Positions 26,969-36,302 of a DNA stretch of 58,264 bases are shown piece after piece (positions within the stretch are counted from its first letter, which is position 1; each line of letters opens with the position of its first letter). This stretch comes from Thalassolituus sp. UBA1087. GTDB lineage: Bacteria > Pseudomonadota > Gammaproteobacteria > Pseudomonadales > Oceanobacteraceae. A program made the position numbers and the translations under genes. The stretch lies in the NCBI GenBank assembly GCA_002314145.1, contig DCCG01000034.1, positions 1 to 58,264 on the forward strand, written 5' to 3'. Under the pieces are notes generated by a model. The model searched no databases. It was given only the letters and a program-made list of their open reading frames with translations, and was not told the DNA's origin.

Positions 26969-27292
26969 TCAGTGAATACGGTGAGCCTGCAGACGCAGCC
27001 CGATAATATGCCGCCCGGCCAGGGTAACCTGTCCCTGATAACGTTCGTCACCGGTGGAAGAAAACTCGAACTGATAATGGCGCTGCAGACGTATACCACC
27101 AGGCCCGCGGCGCAGGGCCATACCGGATAATACCAGGGTGTCATCCAGCAGCTGGACTTCTTCCTGCTGACAATGACGGCGGACCGCAGTCAGAGTCATG
27201 GCTTTGGCCTGCTGCTGGCGGCTCCAGAACAGATACAACAATGCACACAGCGTGAGAAAAACAATCCAGCCAAGCATACTCCGGCTCCGCAT
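26969..27292 (-). CDS. DUF3301 small membrane-anchored protein
   Basis: A 107-residue protein with one N-terminal helix (about 7-24) and a cytoplasmic beta-rich domain containing VQLLDDTLVLSG and RHYQFEFSSTGDERYQG, the pattern of DUF3301. The function of the family is not known to me. An internal ATG five codons in is an alternative start. The gene is followed closely by the GNAT-like gene on the same strand. Confidence 0.82.
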   Translation of the reverse strand: MRSRSMLGWIVFLTLCALLYLFWSRQQQAKAMTLTAVRRHCQQEEVQLLDDTLVLSGMALRRGPGGIRLQRHYQFEFSSTGDERYQGQVTLAGRHIIGLRLQAHRIH

Positions 27293-27363
27293 TAAAACGC
27301 CGCAGTTAATACGGCGCGGTTAAAACGTCGCTATAGTAGCAGGAAACACCGGGCCGGTACCCG

Positions 27364-28872
27364 CTATGATTCCCGCGACGACTGCGTGCCAGCCTGTTTA
27401 CGCCGCTGACTGCGGCGCGGGCGCGACACTGGCTTATCGTCCGCGGCCACCACACCGTATGGATTGGCAGCAGGTTTGGGCGGCGTTTGCTGCGCTTTGT
27501 CTGGCGCTGCCTGCGCGCGCCGATCAGCAGAGGCAGGGGCTGCCTTCTGCGCAGCCGGACGGTTCGCCTTGCCGGCCTCAGTCTGAGGTTTACGGCGCCG
27601 CTGTCCATCAGCGCGGGCGGCGCGCTGATCGCCCTGCTTCTTCTGACCACCGGCCTGAGGAGCTGAGGCCGATGTTTTAGGTTTCTTCGCTTTCTTGGGC
27701 TTTTTCGCTGCCCGCGGCCGGGATACCGGTAAGGGTACTGAGGGTTCGAAACCCGCCAGCATACGGCGTTCGACCGGTTTACCGATCAGGCCTTCGATGC
27801 CTTCCAGATCTTCCAGTTCTTCAGCGCACACCAGCGAAATCGCTTCGCCTTCAGCCCCGGCCCGTCCGGTCCGGCCAATGCGGTGCACATAGTCAGCGGC
27901 TACGTTGGGCAGCTCAAAGTTAATCACATGGGGCAGCTGTTCAATATCCAGTCCGCGGGCGGCAATATCAGTGGCCACCAGCGCGGCAATATCACCGGAT
28001 TTAAACTCTGCCAGCGCCCGGGTTCTGGCGCCCTGGCTTTTATTGCCATGAATAGCCGCCGCCCGGATACCGTTTTTCTCGAGGTAAGTCGCCAGACGGT
28101 TAGCCCCGTGCTTGGTGCGGGTAAAGACCAGCACCTGGTGCCAGCCGTTTTCCTGTAACAGATGGGTCAGGATGGCGGGTTTACGCTTTTTATCCGCCGG
28201 GATCAGCCACTGCTCAATGGTATGGGCTGTGCTGTTACGCGGACTGACATCAATTTCGACCGGATCATTCACCAGCCCTTTGGCCAGCTCGCGGATATCT
28301 TTGGAGAAGGTTGCTGAGAACAGCAGGTTCTGACGCCGCTCCGGCAGCAGACGGAGAATTTTCTTAATGTCGTGAATGAAGCCCATATCCAGCATACGAT
28401 CGGCTTCGTCCAGCACCAGGAATTCAACCTGATCAAAGCGCACCGCGTTCTGCTGGTACAGATCCAGCAGACGTCCCGGACAGGCGACCAGCACATCAAC
28501 ACCAGCACGCAGTGCTTTCATCTGCGGATTGATCCCTACCCCGCCAAAGACAACCGTGCTGCTTAACGGCAGATGCTGGCTGTACTGAGCAACGTTTTCG
28601 CCCACCTGAGCGGCCAGTTCGCGCGTCGGGGTCAGCACCAGCGCCCGGATACGGTTGGCGCGTACGCGTTCTCCGGACTGCAGTCGCTGAATCATTGGCA
28701 GAGTAAAACCGGCGGTTTTGCCCGTGCCTGTCTGGGCCGCTGCCATCACATCACGGCCAGCCAGCACGGCAGGAATAGCCTGTTCCTGGACGGGAGAAGG
28801 CTTACTGTAACCCTGTTCGGATACAGCGCGGAGAATGGGATCACAGAGATCCAGATCGGAAAATAATGTCAT
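27364..28872 (-). CDS. rhlE: DEAD-box RNA helicase RhlE
   Basis: A 502-residue RNA helicase of the RhlE type, linked to ribosome maturation and RNA decay. Motifs: Walker A AQTGTGKT (46-53), PTRELAAQV, DEADRMLDMGF, SATF, ATDIAARGLD and HRIGRTGRAG. After the core (about 1-365) is a disordered tail rich in Lys, Ala, Pro and Gln (about 380-502), typical of RhlE and probably an RNA-binding extension. I use the ATG at 28872, whose MTLFSDLDL matches the family's start; an upstream ATG adds six residues. With deaD it gives two DEAD-box helicases within 12 kb. Confidence 0.95.
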   Translation of the reverse strand: MTLFSDLDLCDPILRAVSEQGYSKPSPVQEQAIPAVLAGRDVMAAAQTGTGKTAGFTLPMIQRLQSGERVRANRIRALVLTPTRELAAQVGENVAQYSQHLPLSSTVVFGGVGINPQMKALRAGVDVLVACPGRLLDLYQQNAVRFDQVEFLVLDEADRMLDMGFIHDIKKILRLLPERRQNLLFSATFSKDIRELAKGLVNDPVEIDVSPRNSTAHTIEQWLIPADKKRKPAILTHLLQENGWHQVLVFTRTKHGANRLATYLEKNGIRAAAIHGNKSQGARTRALAEFKSGDIAALVATDIAARGLDIEQLPHVINFELPNVAADYVHRIGRTGRAGAEGEAISLVCAEELEDLEGIEGLIGKPVERRMLAGFEPSVPLPVSRPRAAKKPKKAKKPKTSASAPQAGGQKKQGDQRAARADGQRRRKPQTEAGKANRPAAQKAAPASADRRAQAAPDKAQQTPPKPAANPYGVVAADDKPVSRPRRSQRRKQAGTQSSRES

Positions 28873-28931
28873 TAATAAGCAGGACGCCACAGGGGCTGAA
28901 AGGAATGAATAAGGCCGCGCACTCTACTGCA

Positions 28932-28964
28932 AGAAGGCGGCGGCGTCCAGCACCGCCGCCTTCT
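28932..28964 (-). terminator. GC-rich hairpin after the short-chain dehydrogenase gene
   Basis: A perfect 12-base-pair stem, AGAAGGCGGCGG/CCGCCGCCTTCT, with a 9-base loop lies 14 bases after the dehydrogenase stop, between it and rhlE. The downstream arm on the transcribed strand is followed by TGCAGTAG, not a U-run, so termination may be partial. It could also stabilise the message end. Confidence 0.5.
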
Positions 28965-28977
28965 GCCCGGGTGCAGA

Positions 28978-29736
28978 TCAGACCGCCAGATAGCCGCCGT
29001 CCACCGGATAATAGGCACCGGTCACGAAGGAGGCCGCATCACTGGCCAGCCAGGCCACCAGCCCCGCGACCTCTTCCGGCTTACCCAGGCGACCGAAGGC
29101 GTGTTTACTTGCCAGCATGGTCAGCACTTCCTGGGGCAGAGAATCGTCCACCATCGGAGTATGAATAAACCCGGGGCCAACGGAGTTAACGCGGATACCG
29201 TCTTCGGCATGCTCCCAGGCTGCCGCCTTGGTCATCCCCACCACACCGTGTTTGGCGGCCACATACGCCGGCGAAGAGGCAAAGGCTACCTGCCCCAGAA
29301 TAGATGCCATATTAATAATGCTGCCGGACTTCTGTTGGCGCATGGCATTAATCGCGGCGTGCTGACAATAAAACACCCCATTCATATTAATGTTGATGAC
29401 CTTGTTCCAGTCATCAATGGCGTAGTCACCGGACTTGGCACTGGCGCCGCCGATACCGGCATTATTCACCGCGATATCCAGCCCGCCCAGAGCATTGACG
29501 GTAGCATCCATGGCAGCCTGTACCGCCTCAGAATCACTGACGTCCACAGCGACAGTAATACAGGGAACCTTATAAGCTGAGGTAATTTTTTCCTTCGCTT
29601 TTGAAAGCGCTTCATCGGACAGATCCCACAGAGCCACGGCTGCCCCGGAGGATGCAAACACTTCAGCAATTGCCAGCCCGATACCGGATGCAGCGCCGGT
29701 TACCATGGCTTTTTTTCCGTTTAATTCATAATTCAT
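28978..29736 (-). CDS. Short-chain dehydrogenase/reductase (classical SDR)
   Basis: A 252-residue classical SDR. The Rossmann glycine motif is TGAASGIG (13-20), NNAG is at 91-94, and the catalytic set is Ser145, Tyr158 and Lys162 (S...YVAAK). Asp38 at the end of the second strand (LWDLS) suggests preference for NAD(H) over NADP(H). The C-terminal ATG-like SFVTGAYYPVDGGY is the usual SDR ending. The substrate cannot be predicted: FabG-like, hydroxysteroid and sugar dehydrogenases share these motifs. It is a single gene with its own hairpin. Confidence 0.9.
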   Translation of the reverse strand: MNYELNGKKAMVTGAASGIGLAIAEVFASSGAAVALWDLSDEALSKAKEKITSAYKVPCITVAVDVSDSEAVQAAMDATVNALGGLDIAVNNAGIGGASAKSGDYAIDDWNKVININMNGVFYCQHAAINAMRQQKSGSIINMASILGQVAFASSPAYVAAKHGVVGMTKAAAWEHAEDGIRVNSVGPGFIHTPMVDDSLPQEVLTMLASKHAFGRLGKPEEVAGLVAWLASDAASFVTGAYYPVDGGYLAV

Positions 29737-29842
29737 TACGTCGTCTCCTGGTGTCTGATAAATCGTATTCTTTGGCCTGATAAGCGGCTAAAAATTCCGC
29801 TGAATTGAGCCGGTGTTTTAACATTTACCATCAGTACAGAGT

Positions 29843-31747
29843 TCAGATAGTATAATCCGGCATCTCATCGCTGTAGCGCCGTTTCAGCATACGTTCAAAC
29901 GGACGCACCACGAAAAAGAACAGAATAACGGGCATAAATAACAGCAGAGTGACAGCAATGATAACCACCGACAGCCACAGGTTTTTCATTGAACTGGCAT
30001 ACACCTGTTCGGCAGGAATAACCAGGGCAAAATATTCCGGTGGATTCTGTGCCCGGGTAAACACCGACGCGAAGGAAAAATAGTCTTTTCCGTTCAGGTT
30101 CACGAGTTCGACTTTTTCCAGGTCCCGACCGCTGCGGGTCAGTTTCTGCAGATGCCGGTAAGGTACCACCGACATTTTTGCGGGGCTGGTCATTTCACTT
30201 TCTGCGAACCATTTTTTACGTAAAAACTCTCTTGAACTCAACGGCATGGCGGTAATCGCTTGATCAAGAATGGCCTTTAACGGCGCCAGATCAGGACGCA
30301 CCCGGATATGCAGCGCGTGGGGCAGATCTTTTAACTGGGGAACATTGTTATCAAGGGTAAGGTCGGTCATATATTGTTGCAGCAGGGTCTGACTGAGCAC
30401 AATTTCCGCATCAATGGCCGCCGCCGCGGTACCTTTTCTGACGGCCTGTAATGCATCACGAATGGATGACATGGTCTTTATTCTGATATCCGGAAAGCGC
30501 TGTTTAAGCACGGGGAGAATTGACCAGCCGCCAATAATCGCCAGTGTTTTACCATTCAGATCCGTCATATCAGTGATGGCTGCCTGGTCCGTGCGCCTTA
30601 CCAGGGCGAACGGCATATCCAGCATTGGCTGCGTCAGTTCCTGCCGGGTCTTTTCGACCGCCACCACCGGCTGCAATAATTCCAGTTCGCCACGTTCAAA
30701 CATGTGCACCAGTTCCGCCCAGCTGTAGCCGTTCACAAATTCCGTTTTCAGACTGAGCATGCGTGACAATACCCGGATCACATCCACGCTGTAACCACTC
30801 GGGTCGCCACCCACCGTAAAATCCACCGGTACCCAGTCCATTTCATTGGAGACGTGTACCGTTCCCAGAGACTGAATATAGTCACGCTGCTGTGCTGTTA
30901 ATTTCATTGGTGACACAGGTGGCAGATCTCGGTAAGCAGCGTCGCCGTGATTCGTGGCTAACAGGCTGCCGTCATTCTGAAACAGATACAGTTCACCGCT
31001 GGCACTGAGAGACTGAGCGCGTAAATGCGACGATAACGTCGAGAAGGTAATATCCAGAGCCAATACATGGTCTGTGCCGGGCAGCTTTTTCACAAAACTC
31101 TGCCCCGGGGCCTGCAGATGCTGAAACAGATAAGGCCGGGTTTTGCCGACCTCATCATTTTTTGCACGGTTATACCAGATACGCTCACGCACATCGTAAT
31201 CACTGGGCTCTGAGCGGGTGAAATTCAGGGTGAAATCCGCACTGTAATATTCAAAGGTGCGGCGCCGCTGATCCCCGGCTCCTTCAACCGCAATCACCAC
31301 CCAGCGGTCTTCGGGGGTTGCACTGAGCTGGCGGCGGATAACTTCGCTGCTGTTCAGGTTGACCAGTTCATACAGATCACCGTCATCAAAGCCGATATAA
31401 AGCGCGTAAAATACCGGATTGGTACGCATGACTTCAGCAAACAGCTGTTTGGTACCATCGTTAATCCAGGGACCACGGCGGGCATCCTGACGGATCAGTG
31501 ACGGAAAACGCGACACAACCTGAACGGTTTCCACCGCGTTGGCATCCATATGAGCAAGATAATTACGCGTTGCCGTCGCAGTCAGGTGGTATTTTTCTTC
31601 AGCGGATTGCAGCGCCATATCGCGGCTGAACCAGAAATGCAGCGCAACGGATAAGAACGCCGTCAGCAAAGTAATGACCACCACCACCAGCATCAGTTGC
31701 TGACGTACTTTCAGACTCTGCCGTTCAAATTCGTCATTTAACTGCAT
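29843..31747 (-). CDS. Cache + solute-binding-domain sensor without output domain
   Basis: A 634-residue membrane protein. TM1 lies at about 18-40, then a periplasmic Cache-like domain (about 45-270, with FYALYIGFDDGDLYEL), then a complete solute-binding domain of the SBP_bac_3 type (about 285-520: DWVPVDFTVGGDPSGYSVDVIRV, AAAIDAEIVLSQ), a further Cache-like stretch (YFSFASVF...EYFALVIP) and TM2 (about 590-615). After RPFERMLKR only about ten residues remain, so no kinase, cyclase, GGDEF or HD-GYP domain follows in this frame, and only about 100 bases separate it from the next gene. It may signal through a partner or be a truncated gene. Confidence 0.8.
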   Translation of the reverse strand: MQLNDEFERQSLKVRQQLMLVVVVITLLTAFLSVALHFWFSRDMALQSAEEKYHLTATATRNYLAHMDANAVETVQVVSRFPSLIRQDARRGPWINDGTKQLFAEVMRTNPVFYALYIGFDDGDLYELVNLNSSEVIRRQLSATPEDRWVVIAVEGAGDQRRRTFEYYSADFTLNFTRSEPSDYDVRERIWYNRAKNDEVGKTRPYLFQHLQAPGQSFVKKLPGTDHVLALDITFSTLSSHLRAQSLSASGELYLFQNDGSLLATNHGDAAYRDLPPVSPMKLTAQQRDYIQSLGTVHVSNEMDWVPVDFTVGGDPSGYSVDVIRVLSRMLSLKTEFVNGYSWAELVHMFERGELELLQPVVAVEKTRQELTQPMLDMPFALVRRTDQAAITDMTDLNGKTLAIIGGWSILPVLKQRFPDIRIKTMSSIRDALQAVRKGTAAAAIDAEIVLSQTLLQQYMTDLTLDNNVPQLKDLPHALHIRVRPDLAPLKAILDQAITAMPLSSREFLRKKWFAESEMTSPAKMSVVPYRHLQKLTRSGRDLEKVELVNLNGKDYFSFASVFTRAQNPPEYFALVIPAEQVYASSMKNLWLSVVIIAVTLLLFMPVILFFFVVRPFERMLKRRYSDEMPDYTI

Positions 31748-31831
31748 TCCCTGCTCCTGTGGTTATTCAGTCACCAGTGTAATTCAGATTACAGAGTCTG
31801 TTGAAACCGCCCTGCGGATATTCTGCGCTTA

Positions 31832-33664
31832 TCAGGTCAATTCCGCATCCAGATCCCGGGTAAGCTGATCAACAACCTGCTGACGCAGCGCTTCCGCCGC
31901 GTCTCTGCCTGCAATACCTTCCGCCAGCGTCAGTTTTTTGCCACTGCTGCTGTGCAGCTGCAGGCGACAATATTCTGTTTGCCGGTTGCCGCTGTTTACT
32001 GTCATGCCCGAACGCACCGATAACTGCTGCGGCGATTCAATCCGTGCCTCACGCCGGTACAGGGCTTTGCCGAACAGGCTGCGTACCACGCGCACGTCAC
32101 GTCCGCGGATCTGGCAATTCAGACTGCGCCCGGCCCAGTACAGCGCAAACAGAACAAGAGTACTGCCCAGCAAGGTGAATACCGGCCCGATAACCCATAA
32201 TTCTCCGCCTTCGCGCAGGGCAAGGTTAAGCAGAAACACGCCGGTGCCGGCAAAGACCAGCCCGGTCGGCAGCATCGTCCAGGTGATTCGGGCATGGCGT
32301 CCGGCCAGACTATCGAGGTTTATGGCGTCGCCACTGACATGCGCAGCGATCTGCTGCCCGGCGTCCGCAGCGGCCCGGGCCTGTTTGTCTGCACGGTCCT
32401 GCCGCTTCTGTGCCTCAGATGGCTGCCAGCCGGAAACCAGACTGCCGCGGCCCACCGGTATTTCCCAGCTGCGCTTAAAGTCTGTTTCTTCGCGCCGCCC
32501 GGCCACCGCGGTAGTTATTGCCAGCCGGCCTTCACACTGAATTTCCCAACTGATGGTCCCGCGGTACCCCTGCTGGTCACTGACCGGCAGTTTACCCGGT
32601 ACGTCAAAAACCACCCGCAGCCGTTGCCCGGAGGCTGTTGTTTCCGTCACTGCCGGCATGGAATCCTGAAACAGGATATCCCGGTGTGTTGTGCGGTTCT
32701 TGCTGCTGCCACTGGTATAGGTGTGCACACAACAGATATACATTTGCGGGCGCCCGACAAACTGGCCGCTTGTCACGTCAAAAAAACCGCCCACCTGGCC
32801 GCCTACACAACCGGGCAGGGGATCGCAGAAAAAACGGGTTTCGCCAATGCGCCGGTAACGGCTGCGGGAACGCAGTCCCGACACCATCAGTGCCAGGCCG
32901 ATTAGTGGGAAGATGAGTATCAGGAGTGTTTTATAGTCCTGCGCGCGCAGCGCATCGGGCAGCACGGCCACCAGGATGGGCAATGAAATCAACAGAAACA
33001 CCGCACCAATAATCAGCATCAGCCAGTAGAGACCCCGGCTTTGACTGCGGATGCCCTGACGGAAGGGCCGGGTACTGGCCTCATCCACCTGTCCTTCAGA
33101 CAGACCGGCCATCAGGGCAGCGTAACGCCGGCTTTTGCTTTGCCCACGCCGCCCGGTCCACAATACCGCCGCGCCGAAGGCAATAAACAGCAGTCCGAAT
33201 ATGCCGGAAAACAGCAACACACTGCCACGCAGAGTACGATCCAGCACCGCCTGCGACGGATTCTGCGGATTTACCCAGGCCTGCAGGGTGCCGGCGGCCT
33301 GCTGACGCTCCAGCCGGCTGTACAGGGCGTGCCAGAAGTCATCGAGATTATCGTAGCCACGGTTGATGGATGTTTCTGAGCCTGTGTAGCGGCGGCCACC
33401 AAACTGATAGTGATAACGGCTGATAACGTAATAGCTGTCATTATCTTCCCCGCGGCGGGTATCGAGCTTCAGCGTCTCAAGCCGGGCCGCGACCGGCGTC
33501 CATTGCTGACTGTCCAGCCAGCGCAGCAGTGTCATGCCGGACATGGATACCATGGCCGTCAGGCCGACCAGCACGAATATAATCCCCAGCAGGTATGTCA
33601 CGCGGACTTTGCCGCGCAGCCGGAAATATGTCGCCGGGCGCTGATCCGTTTTTTGCTTTGGCAA
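31832..33664 (-). CDS. DUF3592-type membrane protein
   Basis: A 610-residue integral membrane protein. The first DUF3592 unit spans about 25-170 (TM about 22-48, then a beta domain with WTPVAARLETLKLDT and YHYQFGGRRYTGSETS, then TM about 150-168), the classic pattern. Two further helix pairs lie near 215-260 and 460-505, and a beta-rich soluble part near 300-395 contains IQCEGRLAITT. The size is larger than simple DUF3592 proteins. Function unknown. It is preceded by a 223-base divergent gap shared with the 175-residue membrane protein. Confidence 0.7.
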   Translation of the reverse strand: MPKQKTDQRPATYFRLRGKVRVTYLLGIIFVLVGLTAMVSMSGMTLLRWLDSQQWTPVAARLETLKLDTRRGEDNDSYYVISRYHYQFGGRRYTGSETSINRGYDNLDDFWHALYSRLERQQAAGTLQAWVNPQNPSQAVLDRTLRGSVLLFSGIFGLLFIAFGAAVLWTGRRGQSKSRRYAALMAGLSEGQVDEASTRPFRQGIRSQSRGLYWLMLIIGAVFLLISLPILVAVLPDALRAQDYKTLLILIFPLIGLALMVSGLRSRSRYRRIGETRFFCDPLPGCVGGQVGGFFDVTSGQFVGRPQMYICCVHTYTSGSSKNRTTHRDILFQDSMPAVTETTASGQRLRVVFDVPGKLPVSDQQGYRGTISWEIQCEGRLAITTAVAGRREETDFKRSWEIPVGRGSLVSGWQPSEAQKRQDRADKQARAAADAGQQIAAHVSGDAINLDSLAGRHARITWTMLPTGLVFAGTGVFLLNLALREGGELWVIGPVFTLLGSTLVLFALYWAGRSLNCQIRGRDVRVVRSLFGKALYRREARIESPQQLSVRSGMTVNSGNRQTEYCRLQLHSSSGKKLTLAEGIAGRDAAEALRQQVVDQLTRDLDAELT

Positions 33665-33887
33665 GGGTCTTTTCCTTATCCTGCAGATGAGTCATCCTGA
33701 ACATCAGTGTTCAGGCCCTGTTATCTCACGCGGCTGTGCCAGCCGCCACCTGACCAATGGCTACCGGGCAACTGTGACGCTTTGTGGCAGCCTCGTCTTT
33801 TACATGGATCACACCCCGGGATAAAACACAGACCCAGAAATACAGGCAAAGAGAACACAGACACAGTAAACAAAGAAAAGGAATTCT

Positions 33888-34415
33888 ATGAATACACTCC
33901 GCCGCTGGCTGGGCCATCCGCTCCCTGCCCTGCTGTCACTGCTGATTTACGCCATTTCACAAACGATGATCGCGCGCACGCTGCACAGTGGCGATGCCGA
34001 AGCTCTGTTGTTCCGTTTCCAGTTCTGCTATTCAGCCAGCGACTTTCTGGCTCTGCTGAACAGTATCAGCACGCAACAACTGACGGCTCTGCAGAATCAC
34101 TTTACTTATGATCATATTCATCCCCTGTGGTACGGGCTGCTGGCGTTGTCACTGACCGCCTGGCTGATGAATCTCAATCAGATGTCTGCGCGCTGGTCCG
34201 TTATGCTCTGGCCCGCTGTCATCATGGCGCTGATGGATGTGGTGGAAAATACCATCCATGAGCCCTGGCTGACGCTGCAATCACAGCCCGGTGATCCCTG
34301 GGTATTGATTGCCGGCAGTGCCGCCACGCTTAAATGGACGCTGGCCGCGCTGTATCTTATTGCTGCCGTGCTGCTGACCATACGCTATTTCTTGCAACGG
34401 CGAACAACAGGCTGA
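33888..34415 (+). CDS. Hypothetical four-helix membrane protein
   Basis: A 175-residue protein I do not recognise. Four hydrophobic segments are visible (about 12-30, 82-98, 108-122 and 145-166), with a soluble stretch of about 50 residues between the first two (RTLHSGDAEALLF...HFTYDHIHP). The DVVENTIHEPW motif after the third helix is polar and could be functional. The ATG has AAGG 10 bases upstream (AAAAGGAATTCT). It is not clearly in an operon; the next gene starts 155 bases downstream. Confidence 0.6.
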   Translation: MNTLRRWLGHPLPALLSLLIYAISQTMIARTLHSGDAEALLFRFQFCYSASDFLALLNSISTQQLTALQNHFTYDHIHPLWYGLLALSLTAWLMNLNQMSARWSVMLWPAVIMALMDVVENTIHEPWLTLQSQPGDPWVLIAGSAATLKWTLAALYLIAAVLLTIRYFLQRRTTG

Positions 34416-34570
34416 CCCGGCCCCGCAATAAAACCATCAGTACAGTCTGCAAAAACCCACACCATCCCCGGGATAATTCCGCGCACAGACCAGCAGAAAC
34501 CACGCCGGGGATTTTTATTATCCTGCTATCCTCTATACTGGTCGCTTATGATGACATTCCCGGCACAGAT

Positions 34571-34903
34571 ATGAAGAAACACCGGAGCAAACGAGAACTG
34601 CGTGAACAGCTGGATCAGGAAGTCCGGGATTTCCTCGATCACGGCGGCGAAGTCAGGCAGGTTGACCGGGGTGAAAGCGGACTGGTGGATGGTCGTTATA
34701 ACGATCGTTCACTGGGATTTGAAAAGCCCCGGGAATCCCGTACGCCCCTGGCGGATGTGCTGAAAACACTGGAACTGCGCAAAGAGCAAAGGCGCCAAAC
34801 GGGTAAAAAACCGGCATCCGGCAACCGTCCGAAACAACCGCGCAAAAAGATTATTTACGACGATTTTGGCGAACCACTGCGCGTTATCTGGGAAGATGAC
34901 TGA
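34571..34903 (+). CDS. Conserved hypothetical small basic protein
   Basis: A 110-residue basic protein. It contains LDQEVRDFLDHGGEVRQV, a motif resembling the helix shared by small Gammaproteobacterial RNA-polymerase-associated proteins such as SutA (a Q/E-rich helix ending xxFLxxGGxV), and then RTPLADVLKTLELRKEQRR. The likeness is only a motif match. The ATG at 34571 starts MKKHRSKRE; the frame stays open upstream through the previous gene but without coding character. It is two bases before the antiporter gene, so they share a transcript. Confidence 0.65.
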   Translation: MKKHRSKRELREQLDQEVRDFLDHGGEVRQVDRGESGLVDGRYNDRSLGFEKPRESRTPLADVLKTLELRKEQRRQTGKKPASGNRPKQPRKKIIYDDFGEPLRVIWEDD

Positions 34904-34905
34904 CT

Positions 34906-36123
34906 ATGCTCAACACCCCGCTGGCGCTGATTCTGGCAGGTGCCGTTTTTTCATACGCACTGCTGTCCCGCTGGACCGAAGAAAAGGCATTTACGGCGCC
35001 CATGCTGTTTACCGCCCTCGGAATTCTGGTGGGACCACTGGGACTGAATCTGGCGGATTTTAATCACGAAGGCCACAACCTGATGCTGTTGGCGGAAGTC
35101 TGCCTGGCACTGATTCTGTTTACCGATGCCAGTCAGATCAAGCTGTCGCATCTGGTAAAATTCGAAATTCTTCCCGTGCGTTTACTGGCCATCGGTCTGC
35201 CCCTGACCATTGTCTTCGGCACCCTGGTTTCTCAGGCCATGTTTGCGTCCGGCTGGCTGATGGCGATGTTACTGGCCATCATTCTTACCCCCACTGACGC
35301 CGCTTTGGCGCAGTCGATTTTTGGCCGCAAAGATATTGATGAATCCCTGCGTCACTCAATTACCGTGGAAAGCGGTCTCAATGACGGCATCGCCCTGCCA
35401 ATACTGCTGTTTGTGCTGGCCCTGTTTGTCGGCCTGAATCAACAGGGCGGCAATGATGTGGATCACTGGTACTGGCTGCTGTTTATCAGTGAACAGTTTC
35501 TGATCGGCACACTGTGGGGGGTCATCAGTGGCCGCGCCGGCGGCTGGCTGGTGCATTTTGCTTACAGCCACCAGCTGATTACGCCTATGTATCAGCGTCT
35601 GGCGGCCATTGCACTGGCGCTGCTGGCCTACTCAGGCGCAGAAGCACTGAATGGCAATGGCTTTATTGCCGCCTTTGTCGCTGGCCTGCTGATGCAATCC
35701 GGCTACAAAAAAGTGCAGTCACGTCTGAAAGAGTTTAACGAGGCCGAAGGACAGCTGCTCAGCCTGCTGGTGTTCTTTTTCTTCGGTATGATATTCGTTC
35801 CCGGTGCACTGGCAGATATTTCGTTAAAAAGCCTGATATTTGCTCTGTTTGCACTCACACTGATGCGCATACTGCCGGTTTTTATTTCGTTAACCGGTTC
35901 AGGTCTGCCCTTTCAGGCCCGCCTGTTTCTCTCCTGGTTCGGTCCACGTGGCATCGCCAGTATTATTTATCTGTTACTGGTTTCAGAACAGATCGGCCTT
36001 GACGCTGACAGCCACAAGGAATTATTTGCCACGACTGTACTGACCATACTGCTGAGTATTTTTATGCACGGTATATCCGCACGCTTTTTTCACAACCTCA
36101 AAGTGCCGGGCATCCGTCAATAA
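34906..36123 (+). CDS. Cation:proton antiporter, CPA1/NhaP type
   Basis: A 405-residue inner-membrane antiporter with about 12 helices. Conserved CPA1 features are visible: LVGPLGL near residues 41-47, ILTPTDAALAQ (about 125-135) and ESGLNDGIALPILLF (about 155-169), where the Asp/Asn pair forms the ion-binding site. It exchanges Na+ or K+ for protons across the membrane. It starts two bases after the small basic protein gene. Ion preference is not readable from sequence. Confidence 0.9.
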   Translation: MLNTPLALILAGAVFSYALLSRWTEEKAFTAPMLFTALGILVGPLGLNLADFNHEGHNLMLLAEVCLALILFTDASQIKLSHLVKFEILPVRLLAIGLPLTIVFGTLVSQAMFASGWLMAMLLAIILTPTDAALAQSIFGRKDIDESLRHSITVESGLNDGIALPILLFVLALFVGLNQQGGNDVDHWYWLLFISEQFLIGTLWGVISGRAGGWLVHFAYSHQLITPMYQRLAAIALALLAYSGAEALNGNGFIAAFVAGLLMQSGYKKVQSRLKEFNEAEGQLLSLLVFFFFGMIFVPGALADISLKSLIFALFALTLMRILPVFISLTGSGLPFQARLFLSWFGPRGIASIIYLLLVSEQIGLDADSHKELFATTVLTILLSIFMHGISARFFHNLKVPGIRQ

Positions 36124-36302
36124 ATAATAACGCTTTGTTTCATTATCTGAACGAATGCCTGGCGGGGAATGTGTCAGTATGGTGTTCTGTATTTCATATC
36201 TGTGACGTTTTTGATTTTTTGCCGGGCAACCGGGCTTTTATCAATAGCGAATCTGAGAAAATCCGTTAAAGTGCCCATATTGATTATTTCCGGAGCCCGC
36301 TA

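Noticed and set aside
26953..27144. Longer N-terminus for the GNAT-like protein
   Set aside because: The added 64 residues read through the neighbouring DUF3301 gene in another frame; the internal ATG has GGAG and fits the family start.
31938..32905. Two overlapping plus-strand open frames of about 200 codons in the DUF3592 gene
   Set aside because: Both are Arg/Pro/Ser-rich shadows of the minus-strand membrane protein.
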